DNA of 64,000 nucleotides from Chitinophaga niabensis (GCF_039545795.1 NZ_CP154260.1:4159001-4223000); one strand, 5' to 3'. Shown: positions 6,121 through 15,489, numbered from the stretch's first letter. The notes: generated by a model not told the origin, from the letters alone. Program-made: numbers and translations.

Positions 6121-8337
6121 CATTTTAAAACAATCGATTTGAGTGCTTCTGTTTTCTTATTTACTCCGCCTTTCACACAGCTGAACACGCCTTACCCGGC
6201 CACAGCTTACCTGAAAGGTTTTCTGAACACTAAGAACATTTCTTCTTTTCAGGCGGACCTGGGTATTGAAGTGACCCTTGCTTTATTTTCCAAAAAAGGC
6301 CTGGAAGAGCTCTTTACACGAATAAATGAACAAACTAAAGTATTAACAGATAATGCCGCCCGCATCGTTTCCTTACAGGAGGATTATATCTATACCATAG
6401 ATGACGTGATCCGGTTCCTGCAGGGAAAGAATCCCACACTCGCCCACCGGATCTGCAAACGCGATCTGTTACCGGAGGCGGGTCGTTTTGCACAGCTGGA
6501 AGACCTTAACTGGGCTTTTGGTTCCATGGGTAACCAGGACAAAGCCAAACATCTGGCCACCATGTACCTGGAAGACCTTTCCGATCTCATCATGGAATGT
6601 GTGGATGAACATTTTGGTTTCAGCCGTTATGCAGAAAGGCTCGGCCGCTCTGCAAATAGTTTTGATGAACTCTACGATGCCCTGCAACAGGAATATACCT
6701 TCATTGATGAGATCCTGATCAATATATTGAAGGCAAGGATGGAAAGTGTACAACCTAAAATGGTAGCCATCTCTGTTCCTTTCCCCGGCAACCTTTACAC
6801 TTCCCTCCGCTGCGGCCAATGGATCAAAGCCAATTACCCTGACGTTAAAATAGCGATGGGTGGCGGCTTTGCGAACACAGAACTGCGTTCTCTTGCTGAT
6901 CCGCGCGTATTTGAATTCTACGACTTCATCACGCTGGACGATGGAGAAGCGCCCATCGAAAACCTCATCGCTTATGTAGAAGGAAAGAAAGACATCACGG
7001 AACTCAAACGTACTTTCACTTTAGCAGATGGCGTAGTCACCTATTACAACAATAAAGCCTGTGCAGATTATAAACAGGGCCAGGTAGGTACACCGGACTA
7101 CAGTGATTTTCTGCTGGACCAATATATCTCAGCCATAGAAGTAGTGAACCCCATGCACCGCATGTGGAGTGATGGCCGCTGGAATAAACTCACCATGGCA
7201 CATGGCTGTTACTGGGGCAAGTGTACCTTCTGCGATATCTCGCTGGACTACATCCGCCTCTATGAACCCATCGCCGCTTCCCTGCTGTGCGACAGGATGG
7301 AAGAGATCATTAAACAAACCGGCCAGAACGGATTCCACTTTGTGGATGAAGCCGCACCGCCTGCTTTGATGCGTGCACTGGCACTCGAGATACTGAAAAG
7401 GAAACTCACCGTCAGCTGGTGGACGAATGTACGTTTCGAGAAAAGTTTCACCCGCGATCTTTGTTTCCTGTTAAAAGCATCCGGCTGTATTGCTATCTCA
7501 GGTGGATTGGAAGTAGCATCAGACCGTTTACTGGAAATGATCCAGAAAGGTATTACCGTTTCGCAGGTGGCGCAGGTGAACAGGAATTTCACAGAGGCTG
7601 GTATTATGGTACATGCTTACCTCATGTATGGCTTCCCCACACAAACCGCACAGGAAACAATCGACTCACTGGAAATGGTACGCCAGATGTTCAAAATGGG
7701 TATCCTGCAATCTGCCTTCTGGCATTTATTTACCATGACGGCGCACAGCCCTGTAGGATTGAACCCGGAGAAGTTTATGGTGAAGAAAGAAACAGAAACC
7801 ATCGGCACTTTCGCCAACAACGATATCGTACACATCGATGAAACAGGCGCAGAACATGAGCTGTTCAGTTTTGGTTTAAAGAAATCACTGCTCAACTTTA
7901 TGCATGGCATTTGTCTTGATGATCCTTTGCAGAAATGGTTCGAGTTCAAAGTACCCCGCACAAAGATCCCGCCTGACTATATTGAAAAAGCACTGGAGGA
8001 AGATCAGTTCGTTACGGCTAAACCAACTGCCAAGGTGGTTTGGCTGGGCAGAAAACCTGCGGTGCAGAATTTCACAAAATCCAAGAAAGGCAGTTCCTGG
8101 GAAATGACCTCTTTCACCTTCCAGGATAAAAAAGAAAAATATGCGATCAGTGTGAATCAGTCACACGGCGAATGGTTTGCCGGCATACTGGAGAAGTTGT
8201 CTATCAACAATCCTAAAACCTATACTTTGCAGGAAGTGATGGAAAGTTATGAAGCGGCGGGGCTGGAAGACTTTGAGCTTTTCTGGGATAACAAACCTGT
8301 TAATTCACTGTATAAATACGGCCTGCTGAAATTATAA
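6118..8337 (+). CDS. B12-binding-domain radical SAM enzyme
   Basis: The product has up to 739 residues. The N-terminal third fits a cobalamin-binding Rossmann domain, with SVPFPGNLYTSLRCGQWI followed by a GGGFANTEL turn. The radical SAM core follows, with its cluster motif GCYWGKCTFC near residues 362-371. The cysteine spacing is CX4CX2C, not the classical CX3CX2C, as in other members with a CYW signature. Such enzymes often methylate unactivated carbons or rearrange skeletons; the substrate here is unknown. The start is uncertain: the TTG at 6118 overlaps the -7 box, and the TTG at 6137 is a better-placed alternative. The gene is divergent from tetR-fabF and shares its operator region, so co-regulation is likely. 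Confidence 0.85.
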   Translation: MHFKTIDLSASVFLFTPPFTQLNTPYPATAYLKGFLNTKNISSFQADLGIEVTLALFSKKGLEELFTRINEQTKVLTDNAARIVSLQEDYIYTIDDVIRFLQGKNPTLAHRICKRDLLPEAGRFAQLEDLNWAFGSMGNQDKAKHLATMYLEDLSDLIMECVDEHFGFSRYAERLGRSANSFDELYDALQQEYTFIDEILINILKARMESVQPKMVAISVPFPGNLYTSLRCGQWIKANYPDVKIAMGGGFANTELRSLADPRVFEFYDFITLDDGEAPIENLIAYVEGKKDITELKRTFTLADGVVTYYNNKACADYKQGQVGTPDYSDFLLDQYISAIEVVNPMHRMWSDGRWNKLTMAHGCYWGKCTFCDISLDYIRLYEPIAASLLCDRMEEIIKQTGQNGFHFVDEAAPPALMRALALEILKRKLTVSWWTNVRFEKSFTRDLCFLLKASGCIAISGGLEVASDRLLEMIQKGITVSQVAQVNRNFTEAGIMVHAYLMYGFPTQTAQETIDSLEMVRQMFKMGILQSAFWHLFTMTAHSPVGLNPEKFMVKKETETIGTFANNDIVHIDETGAEHELFSFGLKKSLLNFMHGICLDDPLQKWFEFKVPRTKIPPDYIEKALEEDQFVTAKPTAKVVWLGRKPAVQNFTKSKKGSSWEMTSFTFQDKKEKYAISVNQSHGEWFAGILEKLSINNPKTYTLQEVMESYEAAGLEDFELFWDNKPVNSLYKYGLLKL

Positions 8338-8340
8338 AAA

Positions 8341-8365
8341 AAGGCCGGAGAGCATCCGGCCTTTT
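8341..8365 (+). terminator. Bidirectional terminator, radical SAM gene / yceI
   Basis: A 9-bp stem (8341-8349 with 8355-8363) is flanked by an A-run and a T-run and serves two convergent genes. Confidence 0.88.
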
Positions 8366-8371
8366 ATAAGT

Positions 8372-9007
8372 TTACTGTGCGTTAGCCACCAGTGTTACAT
8401 CCAGTTCAAAATCATCATAGATCGCTTTGTCTCCAAGGTTCTCGAAGAAATTGTTAGAGCGGTACTTGATGTCGAATTTGGTACGGTCTACCTTGATAGT
8501 AGCCTTAGCTGTTACCTTACCGCCAGCTACTGTTACGGTAGCAGGGAAAGAGATAGGTTTAGTGATCCCTTTGATAGTAAGGTTACCATTCACGTCATAA
8601 TTTCCACCGCCTTTAGCTGCTGCGCCCGTGATCACGAAACTGGCAGAAGGATGTTTGTCAACTGCAAAGAAATCATCGCTTTTCAGGTGACCCAGCAATT
8701 TGCCGTTCATGTTAGCATCTTTAATGTCTGTTACCGTAATGGAACGGGTATCCAGTTCAAAAGATCCGCCTTTTAATACATTCTTGTCCACTTCCAGCTT
8801 GCCGGAAGAAACAGAGATATTACCGGAATGTGAACCGGTTACTTTCTTAGCTGTCCAGCTAAGGCTGCTTTGTGAATTATCTACCTGGTAAACTGTAGCG
8901 CGGGGAGCAACTACAACAACTTTGCTGGTTGGTTCTGTGGTAGGGTTCGCAAAAGACATCAGGACGGTGGCGCCACCGATAAATAAAAATGCCGCTAAAC
9001 GTTGCAT
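8372..9007 (-). CDS. YceI-family periplasmic lipid-binding-like protein
   Basis: The 211-residue protein has an N-terminal hydrophobic signal segment (residues 1-20) and then a lipocalin-like YceI barrel: Y.VD...S.L.W...K..G.H.G.I from about 40, then LDTRSITV and LL.HLKSDDFF.V..HP.A.F. The family binds isoprenoid or other lipid chains in the periplasm. Roles vary and include polyisoprenoid handling and alkaline or acid stress. The gene is monocistronic with a leader of about 45 nt behind a TATTTTCG box. Nothing in the neighbourhood narrows its function. Confidence 0.9.
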   Translation of the reverse strand: MQRLAAFLFIGGATVLMSFANPTTEPTSKVVVVAPRATVYQVDNSQSSLSWTAKKVTGSHSGNISVSSGKLEVDKNVLKGGSFELDTRSITVTDIKDANMNGKLLGHLKSDDFFAVDKHPSASFVITGAAAKGGGNYDVNGNLTIKGITKPISFPATVTVAGGKVTAKATIKVDRTKFDIKYRSNNFFENLGDKAIYDDFELDVTLVANAQ

Positions 9008-9296
9008 AGTGAATGGTTTAAGATTTAATTGTGCCTCAATTTTTACGAAAATACATTAAAAAACACAATTCTATATTAGTCCTGTGGACTACTCTCAATT
9101 TTCACATTTGCTTCACAAACATTTACCATATGTTTTGCAATTCAGCTATTACTTTAGCATAAAGAATTCGCCATTCTATCCCTGTATTATTAGCCTCAGG
9201 GCCTTTCTACCATGGGTTGGCTCCAATATCCAGAACTACCCTGTTAGCAATTAAAAGATGCAACGGAAACCATTAGCGGCCGGGCCTTCCCGGCCG
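9008..9296. other. Intergenic region with hairpins and no supported gene
   Basis: The 289 bp between two leftward genes hold no convincing frame. Around 9180-9247 there are nested complementary blocks (CCCTG..CAGGG and CAGGG..CCCTG), and at 9276-9295 a GC-rich hairpin CGGCCGGG / CCCGGCCG with a 4-nt loop lies right behind the stop at 9297. The hairpin has no T-run on either strand, so it is a weak terminator at best. A structured RNA is possible but unsupported. Confidence 0.3.
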
Positions 9297-10148
9297 TTAC
9301 TTATTAATGTCCGTGAGCATCACTTTCCTTCTTTCATTTACAATGATCATGGTAGTATAGGTATACACCTTATCCCCGTTCCCATATTCCAGGAACATTT
9401 CCAATGGCATCACCACCGGCGGATAGGAACCATCAATCCGCATCTTCTCTATCTGCATTTTAAAGTGATTGGGCATCAGGCTGTAACCGGGGAAAACGGA
9501 ATGCGGGTCCATGGGGATCCATACATAGGCCGTTACTTTTGCATGGTTGGTATTCACCACCCGGGGGTCCCTGCGCAGGTTATGGGCTACATATTCTTCA
9601 CAAGCCACGCCGGAGATCACTTTTTTGGAACCTGTACGCCGCAGCTGGCTCAGGTAACCTATTTCACCGGGGTATACAGGTTCCATGCCCTCCAGTTCCA
9701 GTTTGATCTTGTCCCCGCTGGCAATTCCTCCCACACCTGCCAGCATCAGTTGTGATTCTTTGGCAAAATCCCCGTAGAAATGATATTTGGTACCGGTGCT
9801 CCGGCTTTGTAACTGAATACAGAAAGCGGCTTCCGTGCTGCTGTAGTAGATCACAATATCCTCTCCCCCGTCTATTACACGCTGGTTCCCCTGGAAAGCT
9901 TCACTTTCCTGGTATACTGCCATATCATATTCGTAAGAGGAATCTACAATTACTTTTTCATCGCCGCCGATGATCAAAGCCGGATTGGCTGCTGTGGATT
10001 TAGGCCGGGTCTGTGGATAGGATTCATCAATCTCTTCGGTTTCTTCCGTCTTCTCCTTTTTTTTGCCCCTTATCTTTTTCAGTAACTGGGCCTGCATTTC
10101 CGGCATGCAGAAAAATAATACCATTGCCAAAAGCAAAAGTCTCTTCAT
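9297..10148 (-). CDS. Secreted protein, possibly DUF4412-like
   Basis: The 283-residue product has a signal peptide (hydrophobic 1-20, ending MQAQ), then a very charged Lys/Glu stretch (about 24-42) that is probably disordered. The folded remainder has a SGVACEEYVA segment near residue 190 followed by TAYVWIP. That resembles the DUF4412 pattern of secreted Bacteroidota proteins, where a conserved Cys and an AWVW-like motif occur in the same order. The assignment is tentative and no enzymatic residues stand out. It is 37 bp downstream of the LuxE-like gene and probably co-transcribed with it, although a weak own promoter (TATGTTTA) is seen upstream. Confidence 0.6.
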   Translation of the reverse strand: MKRLLLLAMVLFFCMPEMQAQLLKKIRGKKKEKTEETEEIDESYPQTRPKSTAANPALIIGGDEKVIVDSSYEYDMAVYQESEAFQGNQRVIDGGEDIVIYYSSTEAAFCIQLQSRSTGTKYHFYGDFAKESQLMLAGVGGIASGDKIKLELEGMEPVYPGEIGYLSQLRRTGSKKVISGVACEEYVAHNLRRDPRVVNTNHAKVTAYVWIPMDPHSVFPGYSLMPNHFKMQIEKMRIDGSYPPVVMPLEMFLEYGNGDKVYTYTTMIIVNERRKVMLTDINK

Positions 10149-10185
10149 AGGATAAGTATTCTGCCGGAAAGATAAACATATTATC

Positions 10186-11154
10186 TTAATTCACCATTAA
10201 ACTACAACCTCTTAAAGCGGAATGGTCCATCCGCCCCAGTACTTCAAAACTTCCATCTGCATGGAGGCGGCCGATATCGTCTGTGGCAATGAATGCGCAG
10301 GAGTGGATATTAGCCATATCTATCACATTGATCACGCCGGAGGCACTGGCGCTGTAGAGCTGGAAAGGATCATTTTCATCCCGCACCAGCACTTTCATCC
10401 AGGGCGGGCAGCGGAAAATACCTTCTCCTTTGGAGTAGGCCTGGCTGAGTAATTCCGTCATCCCGTATTCCGCATGAATGGTGGTTACACCCAGTCTTTC
10501 TTTTAAATAGGCATGCAGCTCTTCCCGCGTCCATTCTTCCCTGCGGCCTTTCATACCACCGGTTTCCATCACGATCACATTGGGGAGATGAAGTTGAAAG
10601 CGTTCTGCAAAATCCAGCAGCGCAAACGTAACACCAATGAGCAGTACCGGTTGCTGCAGGGCTTGCAGTGTTTCCGCCAGCTTCTCATGTTCATAGAGGT
10701 AAAAGCCGCTTTCCGGTTTGCCGCTGCGCCGGATCATTTCCTGCACCATGTATACCAGGGAAGAGTTTTGCCTTTCCAGGTAGGAAGGCAACAGGCCCAG
10801 CACTACAAAATCTTCTACCGGTCCGTAGAACTGGCGGAAAGCTTCCATAAAACTTCGTGTATAGATGGAGGTATCTTTAACAAGGTGGCTGCTGTTCTGG
10901 GTTTGCGTAGTGCCGCTGCTTTCAAATACTACCTCTGGTTCAAATTCCCCGCAAACCACCCGGTGGCTCTTAAAGAACTGGATGGGCAGAAAGGGTACCT
11001 GGCTGATCTCCTGCACCCCGGCGGGGTCTATTTTCAAAGCATCCACATATGCCCTGTAGAGGGAATTGGTCAGGTACTGGAAGCGAAAAAGCTCTGGCAC
11101 AAGCACTTCCGGGCTCTTGCTGGTAAATATCCGGTCTGCAAAAGAATCGTTCAT
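10186..11154 (-). CDS. LuxE-like acyl-protein synthetase / ANL-superfamily adenylating enzyme
   Basis: The 322 residues carry the ANL phosphate-binding loop FESSGTTQTQ near residues 87-96, the GMTEL adenylate motif near 238 and a C-terminal D.GR segment near 298. The size matches the LuxE/PaaK-like family that activates a carboxylate to an acyl-adenylate and transfers the acyl group. No luxC, luxD or luciferase lies nearby, so a light-producing role is not implied; in non-luminous bacteria these enzymes sit in lipid or polysaccharide modification pathways. The -7 box TAAATTTG ends only 5 nt before the ATG, implying a leaderless message. Confidence 0.8.
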   Translation of the reverse strand: MNDSFADRIFTSKSPEVLVPELFRFQYLTNSLYRAYVDALKIDPAGVQEISQVPFLPIQFFKSHRVVCGEFEPEVVFESSGTTQTQNSSHLVKDTSIYTRSFMEAFRQFYGPVEDFVVLGLLPSYLERQNSSLVYMVQEMIRRSGKPESGFYLYEHEKLAETLQALQQPVLLIGVTFALLDFAERFQLHLPNVIVMETGGMKGRREEWTREELHAYLKERLGVTTIHAEYGMTELLSQAYSKGEGIFRCPPWMKVLVRDENDPFQLYSASASGVINVIDMANIHSCAFIATDDIGRLHADGSFEVLGRMDHSALRGCSLMVN

Positions 11155-11159
11155 CGGGG

Positions 11160-11167
11160 CAAATTTA
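11160..11167 (-). promoter_or_regulatory. -7 promoter element 5 nt before the LuxE-like start
   Basis: TAAATTTG on the minus strand is an exact TAnnTTTG match. With only CCCCG between it and the ATG, transcription should start at or near the start codon. Confidence 0.65.
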
Positions 11168-11238
11168 CGATCCTTCTTAAAATACCGGAAACAACATGTA
11201 ACAAACCCGGGGAAGGGAGCGTTTATTATACCGGAGGC

Positions 11239-11269
11239 TTTGCCTTTTGGTCAATTTAATGTAGGTTTG
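11239..11269 (+). promoter_or_regulatory. Full consensus promoter for the 154-residue lipoprotein
   Basis: TTTG (11239-11242), a 19-bp spacer and TAGGTTTG (11262-11269) match both elements of the Bacteroidota promoter. The ATG follows 4 nt later, implying a leaderless mRNA. Confidence 0.7.
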
Positions 11270-11273
11270 TTAT

Positions 11274-11738
11274 ATGAAGAAAATTGTAGCTTTATCCATC
11301 GTACTGATAGGTTTTCTGGGTTGCAAAAAGGATGATCCGAAAGGCGATAAACCTGTGCTCAAGTTCAAATCAGTGTCTACACTGGATGTGGCAAAAGGGC
11401 AGGATCTGCTGGTTTATACCTTTGAACTCCAGGATGCCAACGGAGATACGGAAGGAGCTATGTGGGTACACGATTCCCGTTTATGGCGCGATAACCCTGA
11501 CGACACCACTTATACAGACGTGCTTTTCCCCTTGCTGGAAAGCCATAAAGGAACCAAACTGAAGGCAGAAGTAGAATTATATGTGAGCGATGGAATGGAT
11601 GTTCGCATGCGCCTCAGAGATGGTATCCCTCCCGCTGTCACTAATCCTGACACTATGCAGTACAGGGTTTTTGTACTGGACAATGCCGGTAACAGCAGCG
11701 ATACTTTAGTACTTCCCAAAGTAGCTATCCACAATTAG
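11274..11738 (+). CDS. Small lipoprotein of unknown function
   Basis: The 154-residue product has a lipoprotein signal peptide whose lipobox FLGC puts the acylated Cys at residue 17, followed by a charged KKDD stretch. The mature part is about 137 residues, Asp-rich and beta-strand-like, with a pattern reminiscent of PKD/cadherin-like sandwich domains (FELQDANGDTEG, FVLDNAGNSSDT). No family is recognised with confidence. The start is fixed by the signal peptide and lies 4 nt after a full promoter. The acyl-CoA carboxylase gene follows after 24 bp and may be in the same transcript. Confidence 0.8.
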   Translation: MKKIVALSIVLIGFLGCKKDDPKGDKPVLKFKSVSTLDVAKGQDLLVYTFELQDANGDTEGAMWVHDSRLWRDNPDDTTYTDVLFPLLESHKGTKLKAEVELYVSDGMDVRMRLRDGIPPAVTNPDTMQYRVFVLDNAGNSSDTLVLPKVAIHN

Positions 11739-11762
11739 ACGCAATCCCGTATTTTTACACGT

Positions 11763-13301
11763 ATGAGTAAAATACAGGAACTACAGTCCAAAATTGACTC
11801 AGCCCGGTTGGGCGGTGGACAGGTACGCATCGATTCACAACATAAGAAAGGTAAACTTACAGCCCGCGAAAGGATCCAGCTCCTGCTGGACGAAGGTTCT
11901 TTCGAAGAACTCGGCATGTTTGTACACAACCGGAACAAAGGAATTACCACAGAACAGGAACAATTCCCCGGAGATGGTGTAGTAACCGGATTCGGTACTG
12001 TTAATGGCCGCCTCGTATATGTTTTTTCCCAGGACTTTACTGTATATGGCGGCAGCCTTTCAGAGCCGCACGCCAAAAAGATCTGCCGCATCATGGACCT
12101 TGCCATGGAAAACGGCGCTCCCCTCATTGGCCTGAACGACAGTGGCGGGGCACGTATCCAGGAAGGTGTGGTAAGCCTGGCAGGTTATGCAGAAATTTTC
12201 TACCGCAATACCCGCGCCTCCGGCGTGATCCCGCAAATATCAGCTATCATGGGGCCCTGTGCCGGCGGAGCCGTATACTCCCCTGCCATCACAGATTTCA
12301 TTCTCATGGTAGAGAACACCTCTTATATGTTTGTTACCGGCCCTAACGTGGTAAAAACGGTAACACATGAAGAAGTGACCTCTGAAGCACTCGGCGGAGC
12401 ACATACCCATGCTACTAAAAGTGGTGTTACCCATTTTGCCTGCGCCAATGAAGTGGAATGTATCCAGAACATCAAACAGATGCTCAGCTACATGCCGCAG
12501 AACTGCGAAGATACCGCTCCCGTGTATCCATACGAGTTAGGCAATGAAGTACGCCCTGTGCTGAATAACATTATCCCTGAGAATCCCAATCAGCCTTACG
12601 ATATGAAGGAAGTGATCGCGGAACTCACGGATACAGACAGTTTCCTGGAAGTACATAAAGATTACGCAGATAACATCATCGTAGGTTTTGCCCGTATTGC
12701 CGGAAGGAGCATTGGCATTGTAGCCAACCAGCCCGCCATCCTGGCCGGGGTACTGGATATCAAAGCTTCCATCAAAGGTGCCCGCTTCACCCGTTTCTGC
12801 GATGCATTCAATATTCCTTTATTGGTACTGGTAGATGTTCCCGGTTTCTTGCCCGGAACAGACCAGGAGTGGAATGGCATTATCACCAATGGTGCCAAAT
12901 TACTCTTTGCCCTCAGTGAAGCCACTGTTCCCAAGATCACCGTTACCACACGGAAAGCATATGGCGGTGCTTATTGTGTGATGAACTCCAAACACATCGG
13001 TGCCGATCTCAACTTTGCATTCCCGCAGGCTGAGATTGCCGTAATGGGACCTAAAGGCGCAGTGGAGATCATTTACAAGAAAGAGATAGATGCTGCCGCT
13101 GATCCTGAAGCACGCATGAATGAGCTGGTATCTGAATATACGGAGCGCTTTGCAAACCCTTACCTGGCTGCAGAAAAAGGCTATGTTGATGAAGTAGTGA
13201 TGCCGGAAGAAACGCGCAGCAAACTGATCAAAGGATATAAGATGCTGGAGAATAAAGTGGTGAACATGCCACGAAAGAAACACGGAAATATTCCTTTGTA
13301 A
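11763..13301 (+). CDS. Acyl-CoA carboxylase, carboxyltransferase (beta) subunit
   Basis: The 512 residues have two crotonase-fold halves. The first includes [12 protein letters not shown] near residue 125 and an acyl-CoA pocket [12 protein letters not shown]; the second includes [11 protein letters not shown] near 363 and the matching [13 protein letters not shown]. This is the biotin-carboxyl to acyl-CoA transfer subunit of propionyl/methylmalonyl-CoA carboxylase-type complexes. The closest match in size and motifs is PccB/MmdA. The biotin carboxylase and carrier subunits are not in the window, so the exact substrate is open. A 50-bp imperfect copy of the gene's last 50 bases lies immediately after them. 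The biotin synthase gene is 6 kb away, which may be coincidence. Confidence 0.92.
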   Translation: MSKIQELQSKIDSARLGGGQVRIDSQHKKGKLTARERIQLLLDEGSFEELGMFVHNRNKGITTEQEQFPGDGVVTGFGTVNGRLVYVFSQDFTVYGGSLSEPHAKKICRIMDLAMENGAPLIGLNDSGGARIQEGVVSLAGYAEIFYRNTRASGVIPQISAIMGPCAGGAVYSPAITDFILMVENTSYMFVTGPNVVKTVTHEEVTSEALGGAHTHATKSGVTHFACANEVECIQNIKQMLSYMPQNCEDTAPVYPYELGNEVRPVLNNIIPENPNQPYDMKEVIAELTDTDSFLEVHKDYADNIIVGFARIAGRSIGIVANQPAILAGVLDIKASIKGARFTRFCDAFNIPLLVLVDVPGFLPGTDQEWNGIITNGAKLLFALSEATVPKITVTTRKAYGGAYCVMNSKHIGADLNFAFPQAEIAVMGPKGAVEIIYKKEIDAAADPEARMNELVSEYTERFANPYLAAEKGYVDEVVMPEETRSKLIKGYKMLENKVVNMPRKKHGNIPL

Positions 13302-13350
13302 ATAAAGTAGTCAATACGCCGGGAAAGAAACACGGAAATATCCTTCTATT
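13251..13350 (+). repeat. 50-bp imperfect tandem duplication across the carboxylase stop codon
   Basis: 13251-13300 and 13301-13350 are two adjacent units. They share, for instance, AATAAAGT and GAAAGAAACACGGAAATA, with scattered substitutions and a slipped end. The unit is not a multiple of three, and the stop TAA (13299-13301) spans the junction, so the second copy is untranslated relic sequence. Confidence 0.85.
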
Positions 13351-13359
13351 AAAATATAA

Positions 13360-13393
13360 AACCGGCGCTTAAGTTAAGCGCCGGTTCTTTTTA
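13360..13393 (+). terminator. Terminator after the acyl-CoA carboxylase gene
   Basis: An 11-bp stem AACCGGCGCTT / AAGCGCCGGTT (13360-13370 with 13376-13386) is followed by a T-rich tail. It may also end the convergent TonB receptor transcript. Confidence 0.88.
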
Positions 13394-13398
13394 TGTAC

Positions 13399-13502
13399 CA
13401 GGCAGTTCTTCTTTAATGAAGCCGCCGTTGCGTCGCACGCTTGTACATTGGTTCTTTATTGAGCGAATGTTCCTGCCCAAATAACCATCGCTGCGTTGCC
13501 TG
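13399..13502. repeat. 104-bp intergenic element with terminal inverted repeats
   Basis: CCAGGCA (13399-13405) and TGCCTGG (13496-13502) are inverted at the ends. Inside is a small palindrome GCGT-CGC-ACGC near 13426. The element has no frame. It could be a small structured repeat or a double terminator; copy number elsewhere is not visible here. Confidence 0.35.
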
Positions 13503-13506
13503 GCAG

Positions 13507-15468
13507 TTATAAATTCAGCTTAATCCCCCCGTTCACCACAAACCCATCTAACGGCGCATAAATGTCCCTGAACACAGGATTTGTAACCGTACCGGTATAG
13601 ATCGTATCAAACTTCGTTTGCCGGGCATCAAGGAAGTTCTCAAAATTGATGAACAAAGAAAACTTCTCCCACAACTTCTCCGCCATGAAGCCGCAGATCC
13701 AGTAAGGCTTACCTTTTGCGCCATCGTTCAGCGTTTGCTCACTGTAATAATAAGCTTCAAGCCCTATCTTCCATTTCTCTTCCAGCTCATACATCAGCAC
13801 ATTATTCAAACGATGTTTCGCCGTCAGCGGATTATCCTTTTTAACCAACCCATCCTTCAATTGCGCGTCCGTAAAAGTATAACCCACAAACAGTTTAAAA
13901 TCTCCGAAACCTACTTTCACATTCGTTTCCCAGCCTTTGGTATCAATAAATCCCACTGCACTGCGTAATGTTGGATGACCATTATCCAATACCAGCAGCA
14001 AAGGATCTTTTATCTTCGTATAAAAGAAAAGCTGGTTGATGCTCAGGTTCACTTTATCAGACAGCGAGGTACTATAGTTCACATCAAAATTACCGCCGTA
14101 AGACCTTTCAAATACAGGAGGCAGCGTTGCAGGAGATTCTACCTCCCTGTACTGTACCCGCTCTGTTTCTTCTGTGAACATAGTAGGCGTTTTATATCCT
14201 AAACCACCTCCAATCCTTGATGTCAGTTCCGGCGTTATTTTAAACAACGCTGCAATGCGTGGCAGAAAAACAGTGCCCATTTCCGCCACATGATCTACCC
14301 TCAACCCCGTTTCCAATGCCAGCCAGTTACTGGCCTGCCAGGTGTTCTGCACAAAACCGCCGATGGTGTATTGTTCATAATCCCTTTTACGGGAACCGTC
14401 TTTCGGGAATTCATGAAACAGGTCTGTATATACATTCAGCCCCATTACCCAATCCATCTTCTCCCCATTCCTGTTATAGGCTACTTCCGTGTAACTGGAC
14501 CATTGCTTACCATCAAACACATAATCAGGTACACTGATGGTCCGCGAGAAGTTACTCACGGAATTCTTCACCGTTAAACTGCTGTGCTCATTAAACTGAT
14601 GTGTGAGTGATAATTGTGTGGAAAAGCGTTTGCTTTCATTCTTCTCAAAATAACTATGCACATTATCTCCCTTTCCTTTGATGTAAAGGATATCGCCTCC
14701 TGTACGGTCTTCAAAGATGGTATTCACACCAAAGCTGAAGGTGGTTTTGGGATTGAAATAAACAAACAGTTTTGGATTAAATACAAACCTGCTTGTTTTA
14801 GGAATAGCCGTAAAGCCGGTATTGGATGGATCATAGGGCCTGCTGGCATTATGCGAGGCAAACAAAGTAAACCCCACCTTCTCAAATTTCTGACCATAGA
14901 AACCGCTAAGATCAAGTCCTCCCGCAGAAGTGCCGTTTACGAGGAACCGCAATTCCCTTTCTTCTGTGGGTACCCGTGAAATAAGGTTCACCAATCCCGC
15001 AATAGCACCACCGCCATATAAAGTAGAGGACGATCCTTTGATCACTTCTACCTGTTTAAGGTCAAGCGGAGGTGTTTGTAACAGGCCAAGCCCTCCGGAG
15101 AAACCGGCGTATAAAGGAAATCCGTCTTTCAGCAATTGGGTATAACGCCCGTCCAGCCCCTGTATGCGGATGCTGGCGTTCGCAGAAGTAGCAGATACCT
15201 GCTGGGTTTGAATACCCGTGCTTTCATTCAGCATCATGCGGATGTCTCCCGGTTTCATGTTGCCTTTTTCTTCCAGTTCTTCTCCGCCGATGAATTCAAC
15301 GCGCGTAGGAATGTTCTGTATGGTACGGGTACTGCGGGTAGAGGAGATCACTACTTCCTCCAGTTCTTTTTCTTCAATTTTTGTTGTATCAATGGACTTA
15401 GGCACCTGCTGCGCATAACATAAAATGCCTGCGCAAAGCAATAGTGATAAGCTGATCGCTTTCTTCAT
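13507..15468 (-). CDS. TonB-dependent outer-membrane receptor
   Basis: The 653 residues begin with a signal peptide ending CYAQ near 20 and a TonB box-like EEVVISSTR near 37-45. A plug domain follows (residues about 55-170, with IRIQGLDGRYTQLLKDGFPL and EVIKGSSSTLYGGGAIAGLVN), then a 22-strand-type barrel ending in an aromatic strand. There is no carboxypeptidase-like N-terminal domain, so it is the BtuB/siderophore type and not SusC. It follows the Cys-rich DUF6660-like gene by 21 bp in the same operon. In Bacteroidota that pairing usually goes with metal uptake or metal handling. The ligand is not evident from the sequence. Confidence 0.9.
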   Translation of the reverse strand: MKKAISLSLLLCAGILCYAQQVPKSIDTTKIEEKELEEVVISSTRSTRTIQNIPTRVEFIGGEELEEKGNMKPGDIRMMLNESTGIQTQQVSATSANASIRIQGLDGRYTQLLKDGFPLYAGFSGGLGLLQTPPLDLKQVEVIKGSSSTLYGGGAIAGLVNLISRVPTEERELRFLVNGTSAGGLDLSGFYGQKFEKVGFTLFASHNASRPYDPSNTGFTAIPKTSRFVFNPKLFVYFNPKTTFSFGVNTIFEDRTGGDILYIKGKGDNVHSYFEKNESKRFSTQLSLTHQFNEHSSLTVKNSVSNFSRTISVPDYVFDGKQWSSYTEVAYNRNGEKMDWVMGLNVYTDLFHEFPKDGSRKRDYEQYTIGGFVQNTWQASNWLALETGLRVDHVAEMGTVFLPRIAALFKITPELTSRIGGGLGYKTPTMFTEETERVQYREVESPATLPPVFERSYGGNFDVNYSTSLSDKVNLSINQLFFYTKIKDPLLLVLDNGHPTLRSAVGFIDTKGWETNVKVGFGDFKLFVGYTFTDAQLKDGLVKKDNPLTAKHRLNNVLMYELEEKWKIGLEAYYYSEQTLNDGAKGKPYWICGFMAEKLWEKFSLFINFENFLDARQTKFDTIYTGTVTNPVFRDIYAPLDGFVVNGGIKLNL

Positions 15469-15489
15469 GAGTTATAGATTTTAGGTTCT

